In this document: piece after piece, positions 18,345-26,981 of the stretch
How positions within the stretch are numbered: the stretch's first letter is position 1
How the letters are laid out: the number at the start of each line of letters is the position of its first letter
From: Rhodoferax sp.
Lineage (GTDB): Bacteria; Pseudomonadota; Gammaproteobacteria; Burkholderiales; Burkholderiaceae_C
Reading direction: 5' to 3'
DNA: 64,000 nucleotides
Assembly (NCBI RefSeq): GCF_030646845.1
Contig: NZ_JAUSLE010000021.1
Location: 156,666 to 220,665 of the forward strand
The notes under the pieces: model-generated
The model's database searches: none
What the model saw: only the letters and a program-made list of their open reading frames with translations
What the model was told of the DNA's origin: nothing
Position numbers and translations under genes: made by a program

Positions 18345-19310
18345 ATGTCCAAGCTGCCCGCACCCCTGAACCATCTGCCTTTCCCTGTGATCGGCTCCCC
18401 GCTGTTCATCATCAGCAACCCCAAGCTGGTCATTGCCCAGTGCATTGCCGGCGTGGTGGGCTCCATGCCCGCGCTCAACGCCCGCCCGGCAGAGCAGCTC
18501 GAAGAGTGGCTGATCGAAATCACCGGGGCGCTGGCCGCCTACAACAAGGCCAACCCTGACAAACCCGCCGCGCCCTTTGCCATCAACCAGATCGTGCACA
18601 AGAGCAATGACCGGCTGGAGCACGACATGGCGATGTGCGTCAAGTACAAGGTGCCCATCATCATCACCAGCCTGGGCGCGCGTGAAGACATCAACGCCGC
18701 TGCCCACTCGTATGGCGGTGTGGTGCTGCATGACGTCATCAACAACAAACACGCCCGCAAGGCGATCGAGAAGGGCGCTGACGGCCTCATCGCCGTGGCT
18801 GCGGGCGCTGGGGGCCATGCCGGCGTGAAGAGCCCGTTTGCGCTGATCCAGGAAATCCGCCAGTGGTTTGACGGTCCGGTGGCACTCAGCGGTGCCATCT
18901 CCACCGGCGACGCCGTGCTGGCCGCGCAGGCCATGGGCGCTGACTTTGCCTACATCGGCTCGGCTTTCATCGCCACCGAAGAAGCGCGGGCAGCAGAGGA
19001 CTACAAACAGGCGATTGTCGACAGCAGTTCGGACGATATCGTCTACAGCAACCTCTTTACCGGGGTGCACGGCAACTACCTGGCGCCCAGCATCCGCAAC
19101 GCCGGCATGGACCCCGACAACCTGCCGGTCAGCGACCCCAGCAAGATGAACTTTGGTGGCGACAAGTCCAAAGCCTGGAAAGACATCTGGGGTTGCGGCC
19201 AGGGCATTGGCGCCGTCAACAAGGTTCAGAGCGCCGCTGATTTTGTGGCCCAGCTCAAGCGCGAGTACGCCCAGGCGCGGGAACGCTTGCTGGCGATGAA
19301 TTACGCCTGA
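18345..19310 (+). CDS. NAD(P)H-dependent flavoprotein of the nitronate monooxygenase family
   Basis: 321 residues, a TIM-barrel FMN enzyme of the 2-nitropropane dioxygenase group. Visible parts: PLNHLPFPVIGSPLF at the N-terminus, the phosphate-binding glycine segment AAGAGGHAG, ALSGAISTGDAVLAAQAMGADFAYIGSAF, and a late WKDIWGCGQGIG. Start at ATG 18345 with GGAG five bases upstream; an in-frame ATG at 18324 lacks this. Members next to acyl-CoA dehydrogenases are often annotated as enoyl reductase or nitronate monooxygenase without proof. The exact substrate is unknown. Confidence 0.88.
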   Translation: MSKLPAPLNHLPFPVIGSPLFIISNPKLVIAQCIAGVVGSMPALNARPAEQLEEWLIEITGALAAYNKANPDKPAAPFAINQIVHKSNDRLEHDMAMCVKYKVPIIITSLGAREDINAAAHSYGGVVLHDVINNKHARKAIEKGADGLIAVAAGAGGHAGVKSPFALIQEIRQWFDGPVALSGAISTGDAVLAAQAMGADFAYIGSAFIATEEARAAEDYKQAIVDSSSDDIVYSNLFTGVHGNYLAPSIRNAGMDPDNLPVSDPSKMNFGGDKSKAWKDIWGCGQGIGAVNKVQSAADFVAQLKREYAQARERLLAMNYA

Positions 19311-19319
19311 TTTGGCTGT

Positions 19320-19361
19320 AGCCCCCGCAGAATATGCGGGTGTAGCTACTTAAATCATAGC
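19320..19361 (-). repeat. 42-bp dispersed element overlapping the end of the GST gene
   Basis: On the minus strand: GCTAT, nine bases, AGCT, ending GGGGCT at exactly 42 bases. The first four codons of the element supply the end of the glutathione S-transferase gene (Ala-Met-Ile-stop), with the TAA at 19350-19352 inside the element. Confidence 0.85.
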
Positions 19362-20024
19362 AACTGGCGGTTCGGGAAAGAGCACAGGCGGCTGCCCCGG
19401 CTCCCACGGCCCATACTTCGTCATCACCTGCTGGTAGATAGGCGAGTTCTCAAATGTGCCAAGCCAGGATGCCAATGCGGACCACGGCTGGCTGGCAAAC
19501 CAGGCCGGGTCGGTGTGCGCAAACTGGCGCACGAAGGGGACGATCGCCACGTCCGCCAGGCTCTCTGGCTCACCTAGCAAATGACGATGCGCAGTCAGCC
19601 GCGTGTTGAGGTCGCCCAAGTACACAGCGCCTTGGGTTCGATGCGCAGCGGCTTCGGCCACGCCGTGCCGGTTGGGGTACTTGTAGCGGTCCAGATGAAA
19701 CTTGAATTCGCCGTCGCAGCGCGCCACCAGTTGACGTGCATCCATCAACGCATCACTGTTCGCAGGCAGCCAGTGCAGGGGATCGTTGCGGCGCAAGGCC
19801 CACAACATGATGTCCAGGCTTTGGTCCACCACCTGCCCATCGGGCAGCACCAATACCGGCACCGTCCCTTTGGCTGATGCCTCCAGCAGGGCCGCTGGCT
19901 TGCGGGCCAGCACCACTTCACGCAACTCGCAGACCTGGCCGCTGGCGAGCAAGGCCAGGCGCGCCCGCATCGCGTAGGGGCAACGGCGAAAGGAATAGAG
20001 GACCGGGTAGGGCGCTGGCGTCAT
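19350..20024 (-). CDS. glutathione S-transferase family protein
   Basis: 224 residues. The thioredoxin-fold half begins MTPAPYPVLYSFRRCPYAMRARLAL, with a CPYA motif resembling the CPYC of glutaredoxin 2. KGTVPVLVLPDGQVVDQSLDI is the cis-proline glutathione-binding segment, and the rest is the helical GST domain. I chose the ATG at 20024, ten bp after the trhO stop. An upstream in-frame start at 20069 would overlap trhO. The gene is probably cotranscribed with trhO. Its last residues and stop codon come from a dispersed repeat element, so the C-terminus may be shortened or altered relative to homologues. Confidence 0.88.
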   Translation of the reverse strand: MTPAPYPVLYSFRRCPYAMRARLALLASGQVCELREVVLARKPAALLEASAKGTVPVLVLPDGQVVDQSLDIMLWALRRNDPLHWLPANSDALMDARQLVARCDGEFKFHLDRYKYPNRHGVAEAAAHRTQGAVYLGDLNTRLTAHRHLLGEPESLADVAIVPFVRQFAHTDPAWFASQPWSALASWLGTFENSPIYQQVMTKYGPWEPGQPPVLFPEPPVAMI

Positions 20025-20034
20025 GCTGGTTGTG

Positions 20035-20982
20035 CTATGGCGCGGCAGGCCGTGGCAGCCGCACGCCAATAGGGGCCTGGTCGCCCCGCGCCTTGGCCAG
20101 TTCCCACTGGCGCTGGCGTTCGCGGGCGCTATTTTTCTGAGTTTCGCTGGTGGTGGCGTGGCATTTGGGGCAGCTCACGCCGGCCTCAAACAGGGGAGAC
20201 GCCAGGTCGGCATCATCCAGCGGTTGCCGACAGGCCCGGCACAGGCCGTGATGCCCCGGCACCAGGCCGTGGCCCACGGACACCCGTTCGTCAAACACAA
20301 AACACTGGCCCTGCCACAGGCTCTGCGCCTCGGGCACTGTTTCCAGGTATTTCAGGATGCCGCCCTCCAGGTGGTAGACCTCGTCAAAACCCTGTGCACG
20401 CAACAGCGCTGTGGATTTTTCGCAGCGGATGCCACCGGTGCAAAACATCGCGACCTTCGGTTTCTTGCCGGAGGCCGGATTCAGGGCAGGCGCTTGCGCC
20501 ACCCACTCGGGCAGTTTGGCAAAGCTCTTGATATCCGGGTCAAGCGCCCCGGCGAAGGTACCGATGCCCACCTCGTAGTCGTTACGGGTGTCCACCACCA
20601 CCACTTCGGGGTCGCTGATCAGCGCGTTCCAGTCTTCCGGTTTGACATAGGTGCCCGCCATGCGGGTCGGGCTGATGCCGGGCACGCCCATGGTGACGAT
20701 CTCGCGCTTGAGTCGCACTTTCATCCGGTAGAACGGTGATTTGGTTGACCAGGCTTCCTTGTGCTGCAGATCCGCCAGGCGCGGGTCACGCCGCAGATAC
20801 GCCAGCACGGCATGCACGCCTGCCGCCGGCCCGGCAATGGTGCTGTTGATGCCCTCGGTGGCCAGCAGGATGATGCCTTTGACATCGTTGGCTTCGCAGC
20901 AGGCGAGCAGCGGCGCTTTGAGTTCAGCGAAGTCGGGCAGTTCGACGAATTTGTAGAAGGCGGCGGTCAGAAAGTCAGTCAT
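20035..20982 (-). CDS. trhO: tRNA uridine(34) hydroxylase (rhodanese-domain, YceA/UPF0176 family)
   Basis: 315 residues. TrhO makes 5-hydroxyuridine at wobble position 34 of certain tRNAs, using oxygen. Parts: an N-terminal acylphosphatase-like domain ([19 protein letters not shown]), then a rhodanese domain whose active loop CTGGIRC starts at Cys181, with a second cysteine at 187, and a C-terminal cysteine-rich tail (CRAC...CPKC) with the conserved SARERQRQ end. The usual family length is about 280-350. It is upstream of the GST gene in a probable two-gene unit. Confidence 0.93.
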   Translation of the reverse strand: MTDFLTAAFYKFVELPDFAELKAPLLACCEANDVKGIILLATEGINSTIAGPAAGVHAVLAYLRRDPRLADLQHKEAWSTKSPFYRMKVRLKREIVTMGVPGISPTRMAGTYVKPEDWNALISDPEVVVVDTRNDYEVGIGTFAGALDPDIKSFAKLPEWVAQAPALNPASGKKPKVAMFCTGGIRCEKSTALLRAQGFDEVYHLEGGILKYLETVPEAQSLWQGQCFVFDERVSVGHGLVPGHHGLCRACRQPLDDADLASPLFEAGVSCPKCHATTSETQKNSARERQRQWELAKARGDQAPIGVRLPRPAAP

Positions 20983-21029
20983 GCCCCCATTTTCGCTTCA
21001 GTTGGAAGAGACACCCTTGTGCCGCGGCA

Positions 21030-21731
21030 TCAAACGACCGCACCAAACAGCTTGCCGACAGCCGCCGTGATGGCCATCGCGAGCGCCCCCCAGAAGGTGA
21101 CCCGCCATGCGCCAACCAGAACGCCTGCGCCGCCGACCCGTGCGGCGACGGCGCCCAACAAGGCCAGGAACACCAGCGACGTGCCGGACACCCAGGCAAT
21201 CAGACTCGTTTCGGGCGCCAACGCCGTTACTGCCAGCGGCAGCGCGGCACCGACCGCAAAGCTGGCCGCCGACGCCAATGCGGCCTGAATTGGCCGGGCG
21301 CTAAGGGTCTCGGAGATGCCGAGTTCATCGCGCGCGTGGGCGCCGAGGGCATCGTGTTGCATCAGTTGCTCAGCCACCTGCTGCGCCAGGCCGGACTCAA
21401 GCCCACGTGCGACATAGATGGCCGCCAACTCGCGGCGTTCCGCGGCGGGATCCGCCTCCAGCTCGGCGCGCTCGCGTGACAGGTCGGCGGTCTCGGTATC
21501 TGACTGCGAATGCACTGAGACATATTCACCCGCCGCCATCGACATGGCGCCGGCCACGAGCCCTGCGATACCGGTCACCAGAATGTCGGCGTGGCTGGCA
21601 CTGGCAGCCGCGACGCCGACCACCAGACTGGCAGTCGAAACAATGCCGTCGTTGGCGCCGAGTACGGCAGCGCGCAGCCACCCAATGCGATCCGTTCGGT
21701 GGCGTTCAGTGTGGCGGCGAAATGTTTTCAT
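21030..21731 (-). CDS. VIT1/CCC1-family membrane transporter (Fe or Mn)
   Basis: 233 residues. The family exports or stores iron and manganese. RIGWLRAAVLGANDGIVSTASLVVGV and AGAMSMAAGEYVSVHSQSDTE are the two signature segments carrying metal-site residues. About five membrane helices are visible, with a charged cytoplasmic stretch (about 90-135) between helices 2 and 3, typical of bacterial members. The ATG at 21731 overlaps the stop of a small upstream frame as ATGA. The metal cannot be assigned from sequence. Confidence 0.92.
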   Translation of the reverse strand: MKTFRRHTERHRTDRIGWLRAAVLGANDGIVSTASLVVGVAAASASHADILVTGIAGLVAGAMSMAAGEYVSVHSQSDTETADLSRERAELEADPAAERRELAAIYVARGLESGLAQQVAEQLMQHDALGAHARDELGISETLSARPIQAALASAASFAVGAALPLAVTALAPETSLIAWVSGTSLVFLALLGAVAARVGGAGVLVGAWRVTFWGALAMAITAAVGKLFGAVV

Positions 21732-21970
21732 GGTGGAATGCGGTTGTGGGCCAGGGAGAGTTGAAGACTGCCAGCGATTGTCGCCTTGGGGCCAGCATGA
21801 CCTGGTACTCCGGCGCCTGTACCGCGGACGAGCACTGCGCCGAATCGCAGTGCGTCGACAAGATTGGCCTCGGCGACTGTCTCGAAGGCGGCAGCGTTCA
21901 CAGCGCGCACACCAGTGCGGGCCTGCGGTTGTTCGCCTCGAATGATCACGCAAGTACCCCAGACGCACAA
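21728..21970 (-). CDS. possible small protein upstream of the VIT gene (unknown)
   Basis: An 80-codon frame whose TGA overlaps the VIT-gene ATG as ATGA, the usual sign of translational coupling. The last 58 residues have an even composition (AAFETVAEANLVDALRF, then AGVPGHAGPKATIAG), but I recognise no family. The region is compositionally odd, with long open frames on both strands. It may be a real short gene, a decayed gene end, or chance in GC-rich DNA. Nothing else occupies 21732-22001. Confidence 0.22.
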   Translation of the reverse strand: MCVWGTCVIIRGEQPQARTGVRAVNAAAFETVAEANLVDALRFGAVLVRGTGAGVPGHAGPKATIAGSLQLSLAHNRIPP

Positions 21971-22001
21971 CGCCTGGCGTCAGGGGCGAGCCATGGCAGC
22001 T

Positions 22002-22436
22002 TCATGCTTGTGCTTCAAGATGAAGCTTCAACCTTCGGAGATCAGTGCGCACCTGCTTAAGGAATACGAACTTGAGAATTGGCTCAAGCAGGCGAAGGAA
22101 GCCGACAGGACGAAGCGTCAAGGAGTATGTGAATACCGTGCCAGTGCCGCTGGCAACAAACTCGCGAGTTCCATCGCATGGAACCGGGCCTGACAGACTG
22201 CGAAAAGCCGTGCGAAAGGACGAGTATTCCGTGACCTCTGCCACTGTGACGGCCGTGCGTCCCATGCTGCGCATGGTTTCTCGTGTGCGGGTGCCGATGC
22301 CGGGAGGGCCGCTTGATTCGTACGACATGGCCAGAACGCCTTTGCGCCACAAAGGGTCGTTCGCATAGTCTCCCGCGAATGCAAAGACAGCTTCCGGCGG
22401 GCGCCCAATTTTTTCTGAGATTGAAACAGTGAACAT
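22002..22436 (-). CDS. SRPBCC (START-like) superfamily protein
   Basis: 144 residues. MFTVSISEKIGRPPEAVFAFAGDYANDPLWRKGV at the N-terminus is the typical first strand, helix and W-containing turn of polyketide cyclase/dehydrase-like SRPBCC proteins, which bind hydrophobic ligands. The tail is hydrophobic and basic (LLEPILKFVFLKQVRTDLRRLKLHLE), which is the C-terminal helix. I chose the ATG at 22436; an open frame continues to 22562 into the alkane hydroxylase gene. It follows alkB after 70 bp on the same strand, so a role with hydrophobic compounds is possible but unproven. Confidence 0.8.
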   Translation of the reverse strand: MFTVSISEKIGRPPEAVFAFAGDYANDPLWRKGVLAMSYESSGPPGIGTRTRETMRSMGRTAVTVAEVTEYSSFRTAFRSLSGPVPCDGTREFVASGTGTVFTYSLTLRPVGFLRLLEPILKFVFLKQVRTDLRRLKLHLEAQA

Positions 22437-22506
22437 CGTATCTTCAGAGGCTTGATGTGATGGATGCCGCAGGCGTTGCCTGCCGCAAAGAGCGGGTGCT
22501 GCGGCG

Positions 22507-23691
22507 TTACGTGATTGCTGAGTATCGCGCGTAGATCTGCTCGCGGCAGCGGGGATCGACATTGACGCGGTCGAGATCGCCCCTCACATGCGATAACGCC
22601 AATAGCCGGGGGTCCATGACCTTGAACCACAGGGGCGGCACGTAGGCAAGGGGAAACATGCCAAAGTAGCCGCTCGGCAGTTGCGGCAACTGCTCGAAGT
22701 GACGCAATGACTGGTAGCGGCGCGACGGATAGGCGTGATGGTCTGAATGCCGTTGCAGATGGAAGGTTGCCAGATTGGTGACCAGGTGGTTGGTGTTCCA
22801 CGAATGGTGCGGTTTGGGGGTTTCATACTTGCCGTTTGCCAGGCGGTCGCGCAGCAGTCCATAGTGTTCGACGTAGTTGGCCGACGTCAGTTGCCACCAG
22901 GCAACCACGTTGTGCACGGCCAGGAATGGCAGCATGACCCATCCGAATGCGAAGATCAGGCCCAGTTGCAGCACCGCCGTGACGGCGTAAGACTGGAGCA
23001 TGGTGTTGTGCACGCTCCATACGGATTTGTGCTCCTTGGCGAGGCGCTCCTTCTCCAGTTGCCAGGCGCGGCGGATGCCGCCGGGCAACTCCCGAAGGGC
23101 GAAGCGATAGATGCTCTCGCCCATGCGCGAGCTGGCGTGATCTTCAGGTGTGGAGACCCAGCGATGGTGGCCGCGCCCGTGCTCAACCGTGAAATGGCCG
23201 TAGGCTGGCACCGCCAGAACCAGGCGCGCCAGCCATTGCTCGATCCGGTTGTGCTTGTGCCCGAGTTCATGGCCGGTGTTGATGCCCAGGCCCGAATCCG
23301 TACCCGCCACATAGGCGAAAATGAGGATCGCCCACCATGACAGTGAATGGGTGCCGACCCACCATGCGCAACCGATCAGCGCGACAAAGTGAAGTGGCAC
23401 GGTGGCCCAGGTCAACCACCTGTAATAGCGGTCTTCCTCCAGTTGCGGCACAACGGCCTCAGGCGGATTGTTCTGGTCTTCGCCGATCAGGTAGTCCAGC
23501 AACGGCATGAGGCCGTAGCTGATGACGAGTGGCAGGCCCAGCGCGATTTGGAGGCCGCTGGCTGCATGCGCCGCTATCCCGACAAAGGGGAGCAGCGGAA
23601 AGACAACTGACAGCAGCCACCACCACCGCTTTCGGTCGCGGTATTCGGTGCGCCCAAGGTGTGGATCGACTGCGGCATAAAGCTTCGTCAT
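22507..23691 (-). CDS. alkB: alkane 1-monooxygenase (AlkB, membrane di-iron)
   Basis: 394 residues, normal for AlkB. It hydroxylates terminal carbons of n-alkanes at the inner membrane. All histidine boxes are there: HELGHKH, HGRGHH and QRHSDHH, plus the NYVEHYGL motif that separates AlkB from fatty-acid desaturases. About six membrane helices are visible. It is preceded by an ATG with GGAG upstream. No rubredoxin, rubredoxin reductase or AlkS/GntR-type regulator is next to it, so electrons must come from proteins encoded elsewhere. This is unrelated to the E. coli DNA-repair AlkB. Confidence 0.94.
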   Translation of the reverse strand: MTKLYAAVDPHLGRTEYRDRKRWWWLLSVVFPLLPFVGIAAHAASGLQIALGLPLVISYGLMPLLDYLIGEDQNNPPEAVVPQLEEDRYYRWLTWATVPLHFVALIGCAWWVGTHSLSWWAILIFAYVAGTDSGLGINTGHELGHKHNRIEQWLARLVLAVPAYGHFTVEHGRGHHRWVSTPEDHASSRMGESIYRFALRELPGGIRRAWQLEKERLAKEHKSVWSVHNTMLQSYAVTAVLQLGLIFAFGWVMLPFLAVHNVVAWWQLTSANYVEHYGLLRDRLANGKYETPKPHHSWNTNHLVTNLATFHLQRHSDHHAYPSRRYQSLRHFEQLPQLPSGYFGMFPLAYVPPLWFKVMDPRLLALSHVRGDLDRVNVDPRCREQIYARYSAIT

Positions 23692-23752
23692 GTTCGTTCT
23701 CCTGCTGGATTGTCGGCATTATTGATCAACTGCGCGCAAAATTGGCGTTGTG

Positions 23753-24457
23753 TCAATGCTGCAGCCGGGTCAGCACCGCCTGGCTGGTGAGTTCACGCAA
23801 TGCATCGGCCGCAATCCAGCGCGCAGACCGCGAGCCCTGCTGCTGAATGCGCTTTGCGGCGGCAATGGCCGCCGTGTTGAGTGTTGGGCTGCGCTTGCCG
23901 ATATTGCGCAGCGCCCAGTTCACGGCCTTCCTGACATAGTTGCGTTCGTCCCCGGCCGCTGCTTCGATCAGGGACAGGGCCGCCGTAAAGCGTTCGTCGC
24001 TGGCCTCTTTGTCATGCACGGCCAGGGTGGCCAGCAGCGAAAATGCCGCGCGGCGCACAAATTCGCCGGGGTGCGTGGCCCATTCCGGCACCTTGCGCCA
24101 GGCCAGCGGAGAGCTCAGGAAGGCGCTGCCGCAGACCTGGTCGCAAACGTCCCAGGACCGAAAACCCTCGGCCCAGGCATCCATCTGCCGCGATGTCAAT
24201 CTGGCGGGCTCGGCCACCATGCCGGCCACGATTCGGGCATCAGGGATGCCGGTGTCCCACAACGCGAGAGCCAGCGCATGGTCGTGGCCCAGGGTTTTGG
24301 CGATGCGGCGCATCGCCGGCATGGACAAGCCCAGGCGCTGCTCAATGGCAATGCCAAATCGCGCCATACCAGCCAGTTCGGCAGGGCGGGCACCTCGTTG
24401 CAGCAGAGCGAGCGCGTCGCTCAGGCGGGTCATGGTCGCATCGCGTGGAGAACGCAT
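23753..24457 (-). CDS. AlkD-like DNA alkylation repair protein
   Basis: 234 residues made of HEAT-like helical repeats. WAEGFRSWDVCDQVCGSAF, WATHPGEFVRRAAFSLLATLA and GDERNYVRKAVNWALRNIGKRSP match the DNA_alkylation (AlkC/AlkD) superfamily, whose characterised members remove N3- and N7-alkylated bases without base flipping. The DW / W-R surface residues appear preserved. The start is probably ATG 24457, with AGGG upstream; ATG 24433 is possible. Its start is divergent from the hypothetical gene at 24491. Whether it is a true glycosylase or a non-catalytic relative is unclear. Confidence 0.82.
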   Translation of the reverse strand: MRSPRDATMTRLSDALALLQRGARPAELAGMARFGIAIEQRLGLSMPAMRRIAKTLGHDHALALALWDTGIPDARIVAGMVAEPARLTSRQMDAWAEGFRSWDVCDQVCGSAFLSSPLAWRKVPEWATHPGEFVRRAAFSLLATLAVHDKEASDERFTAALSLIEAAAGDERNYVRKAVNWALRNIGKRSPTLNTAAIAAAKRIQQQGSRSARWIAADALRELTSQAVLTRLQH

Positions 24458-24490
24458 AATTACCCTAAGGGATGACCAGAAAAAAGCAGG

Positions 24491-25006
24491 ATGATGAACC
24501 CAGGAATGACGTATATCAAGACGGACAGTGGCCGGGCTGAGGTTGCCGGACGCAGTCGTGCCCTGAGTGCAGTGCAGCGGCGTGTTCTGATCGTGGTCGA
24601 TGGCAAGAAGTCGGTCAACGATCTGGGGGCTTTTGTGCGGGTCGGCGAATTGGAGGTGGCACTGGAGCACCTTCTGCGTGAAGGACTGATCGAGTCGACG
24701 GATTTCGTCGCGCCCCTGCAGTTGCCCGCAGCGCCCGGTTTCGCCGCAGCGCCAGTCGATGCGACTGAGCCGCGCCGGGCGGCAACCTGCCCGCAGGAAT
24801 TCGAAAAGGTGCGGGACGAAGCGTCACGCTTCGTGTCGGATCGACTGGGTGCCGCAGGCCTGCCCATTTGCGAGGCCATTGACCGCTGTAGCAGCCCCGC
24901 CGAACTGCGCAAACTGCTGCGCGGCGTGGAGATTTTTATCGGCCAACGACTGAGCGCGGAGACCACGCAGGCCTTCGCGCGCCATTTCGGCTCATTGCTG
25001 CTGTAA
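24491..25006 (+). CDS. conserved hypothetical protein, possible winged-helix N-terminus
   Basis: 171 residues, function not recognised. The N-terminal part (about 18-75) reads RALSAVQRRVLIVVDGKKSVNDLGAFVRVGELEVALEHLLREGLIE, a pattern of helices and a threshold loop like a winged helix. A proline/alanine-rich linker (about 78-100) leads to a helical C-terminal half. Alternative starts exist at 24494 and 24506. It has no transmembrane segment. Its start faces the AlkD-like gene across 33 bp, and it ends 14 bp before a convergent cytochrome gene. Confidence 0.65.
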   Translation: MMNPGMTYIKTDSGRAEVAGRSRALSAVQRRVLIVVDGKKSVNDLGAFVRVGELEVALEHLLREGLIESTDFVAPLQLPAAPGFAAAPVDATEPRRAATCPQEFEKVRDEASRFVSDRLGAAGLPICEAIDRCSSPAELRKLLRGVEIFIGQRLSAETTQAFARHFGSLLL

Positions 25007-25020
25007 AGGCCCGCTCTTGC

Positions 25021-25449
25021 TCAGCGCACTTGCAGTCGATTGATGTACTCAACAAGTGCGAGGACGCGCGAGCGCACATAGGCCTCAGGGTTGTACGGTA
25101 CATCGAAGTAGTACTCTGCCGCCTGGATGCGGTAGTCGTTCCCCCATATGGGCATGTCGCGCGTCCCATGACTGGCGATGTTGGCCCCCTCAATGGATTC
25201 GTACACGCGGTTCATCGGAAACACTCCGCCATTGCTCTTGGCCAAGGTCGTCAGATCCGGCGGGCTGCGTCGCAACATTTCCAGATAGGGGCCGTTTCCT
25301 TTGCCGGAGGTGCCATGACAGACGGCGCAACTTGAGTCGAACTCCCGTTTGCCGAGGTCAACCTTGGTCGTCTGCGCAAAGGCTACGCCACTGAGCAGCG
25401 TGAGCGCGATCAAGGACGCCGGTATCTTCGCGGAATATGAATACTTCAT
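25021..25449 (-). CDS. secreted class I cytochrome c
   Basis: 142 residues with a cleavable signal peptide (about 1-25, MKYSYSAKIPASLIALTLLSGVAFA). A single haem site CAVCHG sits near residues 41-46, with a candidate axial methionine in the later FPMNRVYE or RDMPIWG segments. It is a periplasmic electron carrier. The ATG at 25449 has a strong GGAGAGA ribosome site; the frame stays open upstream but the signal peptide fixes the start. No oxidase or dehydrogenase is next to it. Confidence 0.9.
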   Translation of the reverse strand: MKYSYSAKIPASLIALTLLSGVAFAQTTKVDLGKREFDSSCAVCHGTSGKGNGPYLEMLRRSPPDLTTLAKSNGGVFPMNRVYESIEGANIASHGTRDMPIWGNDYRIQAAEYYFDVPYNPEAYVRSRVLALVEYINRLQVR

Positions 25450-25576
25450 CTTCTCTCTCCTGGTTATTGAACTGCACAATGACAGGTGCCATGCGGCGGG
25501 TGCTCGCAACGCATGGAAACTGTAAGCGGATCAACAGAATGAAGATTGACTATTCGCAACGAAACGGCGGCTTCGA

Positions 25577-25855
25577 CTAGTCGCCCGGGGGCCAGTCGGT
25601 GAATGGAAATGGGGGGTCTTCGGTGGCGAAGCTGACGAAGTTGGCAATCTGGCCCTGGTAGCGCCCCAGACTGCGGCCAAATGCCATCAGGCGCGAATTG
25701 GGCGCGTCGCTGAGCAGCGCCAGCACAAACTGGATGATGGCCACGCAAGCCAGCAGTGTGCTGGCCAACTGGTAGGCCAGGGCCATCAGGATCATCAGGA
25801 GACCCCGCATCCAGATGTTGCGAGTGGGTGCGGAAGAGATGGGTTGCTCATTCAT
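25577..25855 (-). CDS. DUF4389 membrane protein
   Basis: 92 residues. One or two membrane helices (about 17-45, GLLMILMALAYQLASTLLACVAIIQFVLALL) are followed by the DUF4389 tail NSRLMAFGRSLGRYQGQIANFVSFATEDPPFPFTDWP. Function is unknown in the family. ATG 25855 has AGGGG seven or eight bases upstream. An earlier ATG at 25861 is too close to that site. It is 25 bp downstream of the luciferase-like gene and could be cotranscribed. Confidence 0.82.
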   Translation of the reverse strand: MNEQPISSAPTRNIWMRGLLMILMALAYQLASTLLACVAIIQFVLALLSDAPNSRLMAFGRSLGRYQGQIANFVSFATEDPPFPFTDWPPGD

Positions 25856-25880
25856 GGTCATTCCCCTCAAAAAAGAAAGT

Positions 25881-26870
25881 TCATGGCGCTGAGGAAAACA
25901 GCCCGGAGGTGATCTCATACGAACGCAGCCGCTGCGCATGGTCATATATTTGCGAGGTGATCATGAGTTCATCGGCGCCGGTGCGCTCAATGAACGCGTT
26001 CAAGCTGGCGCGCACGGTGCGAGGTGCCCCGATGGCAGAGCAGGACAGCACACTGTCCAGCAAGGCGCGCTCTGCAGGACCGACCCGATTGGGGTAATCG
26101 GCCACGGGCGGTGGCAGGCGGGCCGGGCGCCCGCTGCGCAGGTTCACAAAGGCCTGCTGCATCGAGGTGGCCCGAAATGCCGCTTCTTCGTCGCTATCGG
26201 CCGCGAACACATTGAAGCCCAGCATCACATAGGGCTTCGCCAGCCGCGCCGACGGACGAAAGTTGGCCCGGTACAACGCAATGGCCTGCATCATTTGCTG
26301 CGGCGCAAAATGCGACGCAAAGGCGTAGGGCAGACCCAGCATGGCGGCCAGTTCTGCGCCAAACAGGCTGGAGCCCAAAATCCAGATGGGCACGTTCAGG
26401 CCCTGGCCCGGCACTGCGCGCACCGGGTTTCTTGATTCCGCGGAGAAGTAATCCATCAGTTCGACGACATCGCGGGGGAATTCATCGGCGTCGGATGCCA
26501 GGTTGCGGCGCAGGGCGCGTGCGGTGATCTGGTCCGAGCCGGGCGCCCGGCCCAGTCCGAGGTCAATGCGGTCGGGGTACAGCGATTCCAGCGTGCCAAA
26601 CTGTTCGGCAATGACCAGCGGCGAATGGTTGGGCAGCATGACGCCGCCTGCGCCGACCCGAATGGTGGACGTGCCACCGGCCACATATCCCATCAATACC
26701 GAGGTCGCGGCGCTGGCGATACCCGGCATGCCGTGATGCTCGGCCAGCCAGTAACGCTGGTAGCCCCAGCGTTCAGCGTGCTGGGCCAGGTCCAGGCTGT
26801 TGCGAAAAGACTGCGCAGCATCGCCGCCCTGCACGATGGGGGAGAGGTCGAGAACAGAAAATGGAATCAT
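25881..26870 (-). CDS. luciferase-like flavin-dependent monooxygenase
   Basis: 329 residues, a TIM-barrel member of the LLM class. [13 protein letters not shown] at the start, [65 protein letters not shown] and VPIWILGSS are conserved in the group annotated MsnO8-type. These use FMNH2 and oxygen on small organic substrates; the actual one is unknown. Start at ATG 26870; the long open extension to 27161 runs into the opposite-strand gene. It lies upstream of DUF4389 in the same direction. Confidence 0.9.
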   Translation of the reverse strand: MIPFSVLDLSPIVQGGDAAQSFRNSLDLAQHAERWGYQRYWLAEHHGMPGIASAATSVLMGYVAGGTSTIRVGAGGVMLPNHSPLVIAEQFGTLESLYPDRIDLGLGRAPGSDQITARALRRNLASDADEFPRDVVELMDYFSAESRNPVRAVPGQGLNVPIWILGSSLFGAELAAMLGLPYAFASHFAPQQMMQAIALYRANFRPSARLAKPYVMLGFNVFAADSDEEAAFRATSMQQAFVNLRSGRPARLPPPVADYPNRVGPAERALLDSVLSCSAIGAPRTVRASLNAFIERTGADELMITSQIYDHAQRLRSYEITSGLFSSAP

Positions 26871-26981
26871 TGGATCTAGATGGAGTCGTTCAATAGAATC
26901 ACAAGCACCGATCGCGCAGCACGGTGATCTGCACGATTCGGGTTGACAATGCAGCATTAAAACCCATTCATCCCGGCAACT

